Under the pieces are notes generated by a model, which searched no databases, was not told the DNA's origin, and was given only the letters and a program-made list of their open reading frames with translations. A stretch of DNA of 64,000 nt from Erwinia typographi (lineage in GTDB: Bacteria > Pseudomonadota > Gammaproteobacteria > Enterobacterales > Enterobacteriaceae). The DNA lies in the NCBI RefSeq assembly GCF_000773975.1, contig NZ_JRUQ01000051.1:1-64000 (forward strand). The letters run 5' to 3'. Positions 52,092 to 59,982 of the stretch are shown here, piece by piece (the stretch's first letter is position 1; every line of letters starts with the position of its first letter). A program made the position numbers and the translations under genes.

Positions 52092-52991
52092 ATGTTTGAG
52101 CTACGCGTACTTACGGGCCGCCACCAGGGCGCCGCGCTGCCCGTTATCGGCGGCGAGTTAAGCCTTGGAAGTGCCGATGAAGCCGATCTGCTGCTGAGCG
52201 ACGATGGCGTACTGGCGCAGCATGCCACGCTGGTTTTCGCTGACGAGCACTGGCAGCTTCAGGGCAAGGAAGGCGAGGTGCTGACGGCCGCAGGCGAAAC
52301 GGTCGCGCTGCTGGACCCGCTACCGTTCGATACCCCTTTTGCGCTGGGCGAAACCTGGCTGTGCCTTTCTCCGGCCGATCGCCCCTGGGAGGCGATGCCC
52401 GCTGCGCCACAGCCGGCGCTGGCGGCTCCGGCAGCGGCAGCTGCGCCGGTCGAAGCGGCACCTGTGCCTTCCCGCACCTTCTCCCGCGGCGTACAGGTTC
52501 TTTCCATCAGCCTGATCCTGCTGCTGAGCTTCACCATCATCAGTTGGATCCTTCAGCCTACGGTAGCGCAGACCTCAACCACCGATTCCAACCGCAAGGT
52601 ACTGGAAACGTTACAGCAAGTGCGTCCGCCGCTGGTGGCGATGCTGCGCGAGCGCGGCCTGACGCCCGGCGTGAAAATCGACATGGATAAGGGCAAGCTG
52701 ATCCTCAACGGCGAGCTGAACAAAGAGCAGCTGCAAATCCTGGAGCGGATGCTGGTGCGCTTCCAGGCGCAGTACAACGTGCAGCCCCAACTGGTGAATA
52801 ACACCCGTCAGTACAATGCAAAACTGCCGTTCCGCATTGTGCAAATCACCACCGGCAAGCGCGCTAATGTGGTGACCGATGCCGGAGACCGGCTGTTTAT
52901 CGGCGATCAGGTGGATGACTTACGGCTGGTCGCTATCACCTCCAGCGAGGTCGAATTTGGCGGCCGCGAGCACATCAAGGTGAACTGGTGA
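52092..52991 (+). CDS. hrpQ: HrpQ, inner-membrane ring protein (SctD/YscD type)
   Basis: 299 residues: an N-terminal FHA-like cytoplasmic domain (1-~95), an Ala/Pro-rich linker (~100-125), a single transmembrane helix (VLSISLILLLSFTIISWIL) and a periplasmic domain with BON/ring-building repeats. ATG 52092 has AAGGAGCTGATT upstream; an in-frame ATG 21 bases earlier lies in the end of hrcV and is rejected. Stop TGA overlaps the hrcN ATG. Confidence 0.92.
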   Translation: MFELRVLTGRHQGAALPVIGGELSLGSADEADLLLSDDGVLAQHATLVFADEHWQLQGKEGEVLTAAGETVALLDPLPFDTPFALGETWLCLSPADRPWEAMPAAPQPALAAPAAAAAPVEAAPVPSRTFSRGVQVLSISLILLLSFTIISWILQPTVAQTSTTDSNRKVLETLQQVRPPLVAMLRERGLTPGVKIDMDKGKLILNGELNKEQLQILERMLVRFQAQYNVQPQLVNNTRQYNAKLPFRIVQITTGKRANVVTDAGDRLFIGDQVDDLRLVAITSSEVEFGGREHIKVNW

Positions 52992-54349
52992 TGCTGGCGG
53001 AGCTGGATTGCTGGTTCAGTCAGCATCAGCAACGGCTGGCGCGTTTTGCGCCCGTCGAAGCATTTGGCCGCATTACCGGCATCAGTGGGATCCTGCTGGA
53101 AAGCAGCCTGCCGGGCGCCCGCATAGGCGACCTTTGTCGCATCGAAGGCAAAAACAATACCCGCGTGCTGGCAGAGGTGGTTGGCTTTAACCCTCAGCAT
53201 ACGCTGCTCTCCGCGCTGGGCCAGCTCGACGGCATTGCGCAGGGGGCGAGGGTTACGCCGCTCTATCAGCCGCACAGCATTCGCGTTTCCGACGCGTTGC
53301 TGGGCAGCGTGCTGGACGGTTTTGGCCGCCCAATTGAAGAGGGCAGCCTGAGCGCGTTTGCCCAGCCGGGCGACACGGACGGCGTTAAGACCGTGCTGGG
53401 CGATGCGCCGCCGCCGACCGAACGGCCAAGAATCGATACGCCGCTGCCTACCGGGATGCGTGCCATCGACGGATTGCTGACGCTGGGCGTCGGCCAGCGC
53501 GTCGGCATTTTTGCCGGAGCGGGCTGCGGTAAAACCACGCTGCTGGCCGAGCTGGCGCGAAATACCCCTTGCGATGTGATTGTCTTCGGGCTGATTGGCG
53601 AACGCGGACGTGAACTGCGCGAGTTTCTCGATCACGAGCTGGACAGCGAGCTGCGTAGCCGCACGGTGCTGCTTTGCGCCACTTCTGACCGCAGCAGCAT
53701 GGAGCGCGCCCGCGCCGCTTTTACCGCCACGGCCATTGCGGAGGCCTTCCGCGATCGGGGGAAAAGCGTGCTGCTGATCCTCGACTCGCTGACCCGTTTT
53801 GCCCGCGCGCAGCGCGAAATCGGCCTGGCGCTCGGCGAACCGCCGGGACGAGGCGGGCTGCCGCCTTCGGTCTATACCCTGCTGCCTACGCTGCTGGAAA
53901 GAGCCGGGCAGACTTCAACCGGCGCCATCACCGCGCTCTATTCCGTGCTGATCGAGCAGGACTCGATGAACGATCCGGTAGCGGACGAGGTGCGATCGCT
54001 GATTGACGGCCACATCGTTCTGACCCGTAAGCTGGCCGAACGGGGTCACTATCCGGCCATCGATGTGCTGGCCAGCCTCAGCCGAACCATGAGCAACGTT
54101 GTGGCGCGGCAGCAGGTCAGCGAGGCCACTTCCGTACGGCGGTTAATGGCCGCCTGGCAGCAGGTGGAAGTGCTGATCCGCCTCGGAGAGTACCAGCCGG
54201 GCAACGACAGCCTGACCGATGCTGCCGTGCAGGCGCAAGGCGCGATCAACGGCTATCTACAGCAGTCGATGCGCGATCCCTCAAATTTTGAAAAGACCTG
54301 TTTTGACCTGTCGGAGGTAAGCCGCTATGCGCCGTCACTCAATGCCTGA
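52991..54349 (+). CDS. hrcN: HrcN, T3SS ATPase (SctN)
   Basis: 452 residues related to F1 beta and FliI. Walker A GAGCGKTT at 176-183, VIVFGLIGERGRELREF, Walker B VLLILDSLTRFARAQRE, GLPPSVYTLLPTLLERAG and the C-terminal helical region. It unfolds substrates and releases chaperones such as DspF. ATG 52991 in the TGATG overlap is preferred; an adjacent GTG three bases upstream is the alternative. Overlaps hrpO by 23 bases. Confidence 0.97.
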   Translation: MLAELDCWFSQHQQRLARFAPVEAFGRITGISGILLESSLPGARIGDLCRIEGKNNTRVLAEVVGFNPQHTLLSALGQLDGIAQGARVTPLYQPHSIRVSDALLGSVLDGFGRPIEEGSLSAFAQPGDTDGVKTVLGDAPPPTERPRIDTPLPTGMRAIDGLLTLGVGQRVGIFAGAGCGKTTLLAELARNTPCDVIVFGLIGERGRELREFLDHELDSELRSRTVLLCATSDRSSMERARAAFTATAIAEAFRDRGKSVLLILDSLTRFARAQREIGLALGEPPGRGGLPPSVYTLLPTLLERAGQTSTGAITALYSVLIEQDSMNDPVADEVRSLIDGHIVLTRKLAERGHYPAIDVLASLSRTMSNVVARQQVSEATSVRRLMAAWQQVEVLIRLGEYQPGNDSLTDAAVQAQGAINGYLQQSMRDPSNFEKTCFDLSEVSRYAPSLNA

Positions 54350-54791
54350 ACCGGAAGCCGAAACCGACGCCAGCGCGGCGGAACTCCAGCGTACGCTGCA
54401 ACTGCTGTTGCCGATCCGCCGTCAGCGGCTGAGCCGCAGCGAGCGTCAGCAGCGTGAGCAGGAGCAGGCGCTGCGGGCCGTGGTGGATAAAACCGTCCAT
54501 ACCGAACGGAAGCTGGACGAGAAGAAGGGGGAATATCAGCAGATCCGCGCTGGTTTTATGCAGCAAAACGCCGGCGTCCAGCAGGCGAAATTTCGCCTGG
54601 AGCGCGCGTTGCAGTGCGAGCAGCAGGCGGCGGAAGAGGTCGATCGGCAGCGCCTGAGCCTGCACGAGCTGGCGGAGCAGCAACAGCAGCAGCAGCAGCG
54701 GGTGGAGCAGGCTCAGCGGGAAACGCGGCTGCGGCTGCGTGATGTGGAAAAGCTGGAATATCTTCTGCAGCAAAACGAGGTCTCTGGATGA
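54327..54791 (+). CDS. hrpO: HrpO, T3SS stalk protein (SctO/YscO-FliJ type)
   Basis: 154 residues, almost entirely coiled coil and very rich in Gln, Glu, Arg and Leu, with a run of seven Gln (near residue 118). No other domain. SctO proteins form the central stalk in the ATPase ring. The start lies inside the end of hrcN; a second Met (residue 6) is an alternative start. Stop overlaps hrpP (ATGA). Confidence 0.9.
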   Translation: MRRHSMPEPEAETDASAAELQRTLQLLLPIRRQRLSRSERQQREQEQALRAVVDKTVHTERKLDEKKGEYQQIRAGFMQQNAGVQQAKFRLERALQCEQQAAEEVDRQRLSLHELAEQQQQQQQRVEQAQRETRLRLRDVEKLEYLLQQNEVSG

Positions 54792-55456
54792 TACGTACTC
54801 TTTCTCAGGCGGCTGCTCAGCACCAGGCCCAGCAGCAGGCCAGCGAACGGCAGGCTGAGCAGCAGCGCGATTTGCAGCGCCAGGCGCGCCAGCAGTTTCT
54901 TCAGTCCCGCGATGTTCAGCGTGCCGATCCCCGAGCCGCATTACCACGCCAGCCCAGCCGCGTTAATGAGGCGCCGCCCGTTCCACGTTCTTCCTTGCGC
55001 AGTGAGGCCAGACGCCCAACCGACGAAGATCATGCGTTGTTCAGCGCGCTGCTGGAAGGCGATGACGTGATGGCCCAGCGGCTGGCGCTGGATCAGGGTT
55101 CCGATCAGCAGCAGGGGTTCACCCAACTGGAAGAAACCCCCTCTTCAGCGGCGCCACCGGCAATGGCGCTCTGGCAGGAAATCGAGCCTGCTTTGATCTC
55201 CGCACTGACCGAACCTCAGCCTGGCGAAATGCAGCTGACGCTGATGCTGCCTAAGCTCGGCAATGTGGATGCGCATATGACGGCGCTGGCGGCCGGAGGG
55301 TGGGACATCGCCCTGCATTTACAGCCCGGCGCGTGGCAGGCGCTGCTGCCGCATCAGGAGCGCTGTCGTTTTTCCCTGCGCCAGAAAATGGCCTGCCGGG
55401 TGCGGCTACGCTTTGAACGCCGCACGCAGGGAGACGAGCGGGAACAGCAAGGATGA
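54788..55456 (+). CDS. hrpP: HrpP, needle/pilus length control and substrate switch (SctP)
   Basis: 222 residues: a Gln/Arg-rich disordered N-terminal half (AQQQASERQAEQQRD) and a C-terminal globular part (~130-215, LTLMLPKLGNVDAHMTALA, LRQKMACRVRLRF) that corresponds to the T3S4 substrate-switch domain. The family is poorly conserved, and position between hrpO and hrcQ is strong support. Four-base overlaps on both sides. Confidence 0.87.
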   Translation: MIRTLSQAAAQHQAQQQASERQAEQQRDLQRQARQQFLQSRDVQRADPRAALPRQPSRVNEAPPVPRSSLRSEARRPTDEDHALFSALLEGDDVMAQRLALDQGSDQQQGFTQLEETPSSAAPPAMALWQEIEPALISALTEPQPGEMQLTLMLPKLGNVDAHMTALAAGGWDIALHLQPGAWQALLPHQERCRFSLRQKMACRVRLRFERRTQGDEREQQG

Positions 55457-56481
55457 GCAGGCTGCGTTTACCCACCATGAGTGCTGAACTCGCTGGCCTG
55501 CGCCAGCAGCTTGGCGCGGGCTGCTTTTACCCCTTTCAACTGGCGGGAGAGCAGGGCGTACTCCGCCTGACGCTGGCAGACGGACGCCAGCCGGGCGAGA
55601 TGAGCAGCTGGCTGACTGACGTTGGCCTGCTGCAATTTTCCGATGCCCAGGCCGTGCTGTCGCTGATGTCACGCTGCCCCACTTTTGCCCTGCCCGCCGG
55701 TAACTCTGAGCAAGAGTGGTACTGGCCGTGGTGGCATCAGCAACTTTCTGCCGAACTTCTTGCGCTGTTCGGCCACTTAGACTTTAAGCAGGAGAAGGCT
55801 GAAACAGGCGAACTTCTGCTGACGCTGGCGATCGAGTGGGCAGGGCAACAGGCGCATAGCCTGCTGGCCCTCTCGGCCCGGAGTCTGTCACTGCTTATGA
55901 ATAAACACGGCTGGCAGCAGGACGCATGGCCTTTGCCGCAAAGCATGACGCTGAGCTTGCCGATCGTTATCGGCGATTTAGCGCTGTCGTTAGCCGGACT
56001 GCGGGCGCTGCGCAGCGGGGACATCCTGTTGCCGCCACTGCCCTGTTTTACCCCTGAAGGTCGTGGAACCCTTCGCTGTGCGAATTGGTTGCTGCACGGG
56101 GATATTCAAATGCAGCCTGGCCCGACGGCCCATTTTATCCTGACCGAGATGGAGAGACTGAACGTGACCCTGACCCCTGACGAGTTTGTGAATCACCCCG
56201 AATCCCACTGGGAGCCAGAAACGGCAGAGGCGGAGACCGATTTTGCGCCGCTGCCGCTCTCTCTGTCGGTGCGCTGCGGCCAGCTAAAACTGACGCTGGG
56301 TGAACTCCAGCAGCTGGGGCCGGGGGCGATGGTGATGATCAATAACGTCACGCCTGGCGAGGCTATCCTGTGCCACGGCGACTACCCGTTAGCCAAAGGG
56401 GAACTGGTGGATGTGGAGGGCAGGCTGGGCCTGCAAATTACCCACATGCTGCCCGGCAGCCAGAATCCGCTGGCTCGCTAA
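55453..56481 (+). CDS. hrcQ: HrcQ, cytoplasmic sorting platform (SctQ)
   Basis: 342 residues as one unsplit gene. The C-terminal SPOA/FliN domain (about 265-335, [47 protein letters not shown]) is clear; the N-terminal part is variable. P. syringae has this protein split into HrcQa and HrcQb, so the fused form is of enterobacterial type. hrcR begins four bases after its stop. Confidence 0.94.
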   Translation: MSRLRLPTMSAELAGLRQQLGAGCFYPFQLAGEQGVLRLTLADGRQPGEMSSWLTDVGLLQFSDAQAVLSLMSRCPTFALPAGNSEQEWYWPWWHQQLSAELLALFGHLDFKQEKAETGELLLTLAIEWAGQQAHSLLALSARSLSLLMNKHGWQQDAWPLPQSMTLSLPIVIGDLALSLAGLRALRSGDILLPPLPCFTPEGRGTLRCANWLLHGDIQMQPGPTAHFILTEMERLNVTLTPDEFVNHPESHWEPETAEAETDFAPLPLSLSVRCGQLKLTLGELQQLGPGAMVMINNVTPGEAILCHGDYPLAKGELVDVEGRLGLQITHMLPGSQNPLAR

Positions 56482-56485
56482 CCCT

Positions 56486-57139
56486 ATGGATAACCTCTCG
56501 CTCAATCCGATGACGCTGGCCCTGTTCCTTGGGGCGTTATCGCTGGTGCCGATCCTGATGATTGTCTGCACCTGCTTTTTGAAAATCTCCATGGTGCTGA
56601 TGCTGACCCGCAATGCGATGGGGGTGCAGCAGGTCCCGCCCAATATGGCGATTTACGGCATTGCGCTGGCGGCCTCACTGTTTGTGATGGCGCCGGTCTT
56701 CAACGAAATGAGCCAGCGGGTGAAAGCGGTGCCGATTGATACTCAGTCGGCCGACAGGCTGGACTACACGGTAAGCAACGGCGTGGAGCCGCTGAAGCGC
56801 TTTATGGTGAAAAATACCGATCCCGACATCCTTATCCATTTGCAGGAAAACGCGCAGCGGATGTGGCCTAAGGAGATGTCCGCCACCGTCCAGCACGACA
56901 GCCCGCTGTTGCTGATCCCCTCTTTTGTGCTCTCGGAGCTGCAAAACGGTTTCAAAATCGGCTTTCTGATTTTTATCCCCTTTATCGTGGTGGATCTGAT
57001 CGTCTCCAACGTGCTGCTGGCGCTGGGGATGCAAATGGTGTCACCGATGACCATCTCGCTGCCGCTAAAGATTCTGCTGTTCGTGCTGGTCAGCGGCTGG
57101 ACGCGGCTGCTGGACGGCCTTTTCTATAGTTATATGTGA
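56486..57139 (+). CDS. hrcR: HrcR, export apparatus protein (SctR/FliP)
   Basis: 217 residues, four transmembrane helices, with FliP-family stretches [27 protein letters not shown] (residues ~32-54), [22 protein letters not shown] and [18 protein letters not shown] at the end. ATG 56486 gives the family start [13 protein letters not shown]; the longer frame begins inside hrcQ. Forms the export gate with HrcS and HrcT. Confidence 0.96.
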   Translation: MDNLSLNPMTLALFLGALSLVPILMIVCTCFLKISMVLMLTRNAMGVQQVPPNMAIYGIALAASLFVMAPVFNEMSQRVKAVPIDTQSADRLDYTVSNGVEPLKRFMVKNTDPDILIHLQENAQRMWPKEMSATVQHDSPLLLIPSFVLSELQNGFKIGFLIFIPFIVVDLIVSNVLLALGMQMVSPMTISLPLKILLFVLVSGWTRLLDGLFYSYM

Positions 57140-57146
57140 GGGGCCG

Positions 57147-57407
57147 ATGGATATTTTGACGCTATTTCGTCAGGCGATGCTGTTGGTGGTGCTCCTCTCC
57201 GCGCCGCCGCTGATAGTGGCGGTGATTGTCGGGATTATCGTCTCGCTGCTACAGGCGGTGATGCAGTTACAGGATCAGACGCTGCCGTTCGCCATCAAGC
57301 TGGTCGCGGTCGGCGTGGCGCTGGCGCTGACCGGTCGCTGGATTGGCGTAGAGCTGATGGAATTGGCGCAAAGCGCCTTTGCCATGATGCCCAACGTGAA
57401 GTACTGA
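57147..57407 (+). CDS. hrcS: HrcS, export apparatus protein (SctS/FliQ)
   Basis: 86 residues with two transmembrane helices (LLVVLLSAPPLIVAVIVGIIVS; FAIKLVAVGVALALTGRWIGV) and the FliQ string QAVMQLQDQTLPF. GAGGGG precedes the ATG. hrcT starts one base after its stop. Confidence 0.96.
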   Translation: MDILTLFRQAMLLVVLLSAPPLIVAVIVGIIVSLLQAVMQLQDQTLPFAIKLVAVGVALALTGRWIGVELMELAQSAFAMMPNVKY

Positions 57408-57408
57408 A

Positions 57409-58212
57409 ATGTGGAATAACGTTCTTTTCGATGGTTATCACTTTATCCTTGCCGTCACTCTGGCGATGGCGAGGATTTTCCCCTGCCTGCTGCTCTCGCC
57501 GGTCTTCTCATTTAACGCCATTAAAGGCGGCCTGCGCTCCGCCATTGTGCTCTCGCTGGCGCTGTTTCCTGCGCCGATGATCCAGCAGCAGATCGCCGTC
57601 GACGATCCCTCGCTGTTCCTGCTCGCCGCCCTGGCGTTGAAAGAGGTGATCATCGGCATCATGATTGGCCTGCTGATGGCGATGCCGTTCTGGCTGTTCG
57701 AGTCGGTTGGCGCTCTGTTCGATAACCAGCGCGGCGCGCTGATGGGCGGCCAGCTCAACCCCCAGCTGGGGCCGGATGCCACGCCGCTGGGGTTTTTGAT
57801 GCAGCAGTCAATCATTTTGCTGCTGGTCGTCGGGCTTGGGCTGTCGACGCTGACGCAAATTATCTGGGACAGCTACCGCCTGTGGCCAGCCATGCAGTGG
57901 CTGCCGTTTCCCAGCGAGGCCGGTTTTAAGGTCTATCTGGATCTGCTGAGCAGCGTGTTTATACATATGATCCTCTACGCCGGACCGCTGGTCGCTCTGC
58001 TGCTGCTGGTGGATTTCAGCGTCGGCATTTTGAGCATCTACAGCCCGCAATTGCAGGCCACGGTGCTGTCGATGCCGATGAAATGCCTGCTGGGTATGCT
58101 GTTCTTTGTCCTCTATCTGCCGATCCTGAACTATGTTGGCGGCCAGCGGCTGTTTGAACTGAAAGATTTAATCCACCATCTGTCCGATATGCTGGGGAAA
58201 GGAGCCGGGTAA
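57409..58212 (+). CDS. hrcT: HrcT, export apparatus protein (SctT/FliR)
   Basis: 267 residues, about six transmembrane helices, with ARIFPCLLLSPVFSFNAIKGGLR, PFWLFESVGALFDNQRGA and LVDFSVGILSIYSPQLQATVLSMP as FliR-family marks. TAATG overlap with hrcU. Confidence 0.96.
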   Translation: MWNNVLFDGYHFILAVTLAMARIFPCLLLSPVFSFNAIKGGLRSAIVLSLALFPAPMIQQQIAVDDPSLFLLAALALKEVIIGIMIGLLMAMPFWLFESVGALFDNQRGALMGGQLNPQLGPDATPLGFLMQQSIILLLVVGLGLSTLTQIIWDSYRLWPAMQWLPFPSEAGFKVYLDLLSSVFIHMILYAGPLVALLLLVDFSVGILSIYSPQLQATVLSMPMKCLLGMLFFVLYLPILNYVGGQRLFELKDLIHHLSDMLGKGAG

Positions 58213-59297
58213 TGGCAGAAAAAACCGAAGACGCAACGCCGCAAAAGCTCAAGGAGTCCCGCAAAAAAGGGCAGGTCGGCCAGACGCCGGATATTCCCAA
58301 GCTGTTGATCAGCCTGGGCGTCATGGAGACCATTTTCGCCCTGGTAGAGGGCGGGATGCAGCGGATGGAGGCGATGGTAATGCTGCCGCTGGGTCGCCTT
58401 AACGACCCCTTTGGCCATGCCATGCAGGAAGTGGTTCTGGATGGGCTGATGGTGCTGCTCTACTTCTGCGGCATTGTCTGCTCGCTGATTTTTTTGCTGC
58501 GCATCCTCGGCGGCTGGATTCAGTTTGGGCCGCTTTTTGCCACCGAGGCGCTGGCGCCAAAGTTTGATGCCATCAATCCGGTGGGGCACCTCAAGAATAT
58601 GTTTTCGGCTAAGCAGCTGACCACGCTGCTGACCAGCGTACTGAAAGCGATCGCCATCGGCGTGGTGTTCTATCTGGCGGTCGAGCCGGACCTTGGACCG
58701 CTGGCGCAGCTGGCTTACGGTGACGATCTGAACGGCTTCTGGCTGTCGGTGCTGGCCTTGTTTAAGAAGATCGTCAGGGAAACGCTGGCGCTGCTGCTGG
58801 TGATGAGCTCGCTGGATTTTGGCCTGCAAAAGTACTTCTTCCTCAAGCAGCAGCGGATGAGCCATGAAGATATCCGCAATGAGTTCAAGCAGAGCGAAGG
58901 CGATCCGCATATGAAGGGGCACCGTAAATCAATGTCGCACCAGATCCTCAATGAAGCGCCGAAGCCGCGGCGAGAAGTGACGGTAGAAGAGGCCGATATG
59001 GTGCTGATCAACCCCACGCATTTTGCCGTCGGTCTGTACTATCGCCCGGGAGAAACGCCGTTGCCGCGCCTGCTTTATAAGGCCGAGGGCTATGAGGCTC
59101 AGGAAATTATTGAGGAAGCACAAAATCTGAAGATGCCGGTGATCCGCTTCGTCTGGCTGACCCGTACCCTGTTTCGCACCGTCGCAGAGGGAGAGTACAT
59201 TCCCAGAGAAACCCTTAAGGCGGTGGCGCAGGTCTATCGTCTGCTGAAAGAGATTGAGGATCAGCACATCGATCGGGTACTGGAGATTGAGGAGTGA
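58212..59297 (+). CDS. hrcU: HrcU, autocleaving export switch protein (SctU/FlhB)
   Basis: 361 residues: MAEKTEDATPQKLKESRKKGQV N-terminus, four transmembrane helices (~30-205) and a cytoplasmic domain with the autocleavage site NPTH at N267 in VLINPTHFAVG. It switches substrate class together with HrpP. Last gene of the operon; only 68 bp separate its stop from the convergent hrpV stop, and no convincing terminator hairpin is visible there. Confidence 0.97.
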   Translation: MAEKTEDATPQKLKESRKKGQVGQTPDIPKLLISLGVMETIFALVEGGMQRMEAMVMLPLGRLNDPFGHAMQEVVLDGLMVLLYFCGIVCSLIFLLRILGGWIQFGPLFATEALAPKFDAINPVGHLKNMFSAKQLTTLLTSVLKAIAIGVVFYLAVEPDLGPLAQLAYGDDLNGFWLSVLALFKKIVRETLALLLVMSSLDFGLQKYFFLKQQRMSHEDIRNEFKQSEGDPHMKGHRKSMSHQILNEAPKPRREVTVEEADMVLINPTHFAVGLYYRPGETPLPRLLYKAEGYEAQEIIEEAQNLKMPVIRFVWLTRTLFRTVAEGEYIPRETLKAVAQVYRLLKEIEDQHIDRVLEIEE

Positions 59298-59365
59298 TGA
59301 GGCTCAGCAGGACAGAAAACTTTGCCGGGCGTATTTACGCATCAGGGCAAAGACCGGCGGGCAAA

Positions 59366-59689
59366 TCAGCTAAGGTTCGCCAGAGAGAAAAGGGTATTGA
59401 TCGCATCATGCGGTGATATTTCGGGCGCGGGCTGACACATCAGGCTTAGCGATCCGTCGGCTTCCATGCTGATATAGCAGCCGTCATAGCGGTCAGGATG
59501 CTGGAATCGCCAGCTAAGCACCTGGCGTAACAATGAGTCCCGCAGTAAACCGGGGGAGATCCGTAGCGTTAACGTGGGTGAGGGGAACGGGCGGAAGGTT
59601 AGCTCACTGCCGGGGTGCGACGCCCAGCAGCAGGCGTCGTTATTGTGCCAGGCGTCGAGAAAGGCCGCCATCGCCGTGACCTCGATCAT
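59366..59689 (-). CDS. hrpV: HrpV-like negative regulator
   Basis: 107 residues, soluble (MIEVTAMAAFLDAWHNND, FRPFPSPTLTLRISPGLLRDSLLRQVLSWRFQHPDRYDGCYI). Size, place after hrpT and general pattern fit HrpV, which in P. syringae restrains the HrpS enhancer-binding protein and is countered by HrpG. I chose ATG 59689 because it forms an ATGA overlap with the hrpT stop; the open frame runs upstream to 59746. Last gene of the hrcC operon, facing hrcU. The harpin gene hrpN, which usually follows in Erwinia, is absent. Confidence 0.82.
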   Translation of the reverse strand: MIEVTAMAAFLDAWHNNDACCWASHPGSELTFRPFPSPTLTLRISPGLLRDSLLRQVLSWRFQHPDRYDGCYISMEADGSLSLMCQPAPEISPHDAINTLFSLANLS

Positions 59690-59964
59690 TCGTTGACCGA
59701 AGCCTGAGTAAAATCGAACGGACCGTTGCGCATATCCGGTTGCCACCAGATGGTCATCGCATGGTCGTTGGAAACCGGACGACAGGATATGTCATTGCAG
59801 CCGACAAACTTCGGCTTGGCGCAGGCGGTTAGCATCACCGCCAGCCCTAGTAGAAGCACCGGCTTTTTCACTCGGTTCAGCGTCTTTAACAGCAGAGGTT
59901 TTCTCTTGCTGTTTACAGATTCTTTGCCAGCTTTCAGACCGCTGGTTAACGGCAGAATTCTCAT
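59686..59964 (-). CDS. hrpT: HrpT-like outer-membrane lipoprotein (secretin pilotin candidate)
   Basis: 92 residues with a long charged N-region, a hydrophobic stretch and lipobox LTAC (VLLLGLAVMLTACAKPKFVGC). The mature part has GCNDISCRPVSNDHAMTIWW, including two more cysteines. HrpT assists assembly of the HrcC secretin. ATG 59964 has AGGGAG eight bases upstream. It follows hrcC by 18 bases and overlaps hrpV. Confidence 0.88.
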   Translation of the reverse strand: MRILPLTSGLKAGKESVNSKRKPLLLKTLNRVKKPVLLLGLAVMLTACAKPKFVGCNDISCRPVSNDHAMTIWWQPDMRNGPFDFTQASVNE

Positions 59965-59982
59965 CTGTTTTTCTCCCTTACC

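Noticed and set aside
54680-54703. Short CAG repeat run in hrpO
   Set aside because: It encodes the polyglutamine part of a coiled coil; likely ordinary low complexity, with no sign of a contingency locus beyond the short run itself.
59690-59746. Longer N-terminus for hrpV
   Set aside because: The ATGA overlap at 59689 with the hrpT stop gives a better start and a normal HrpV length; the extension lies within hrpT.
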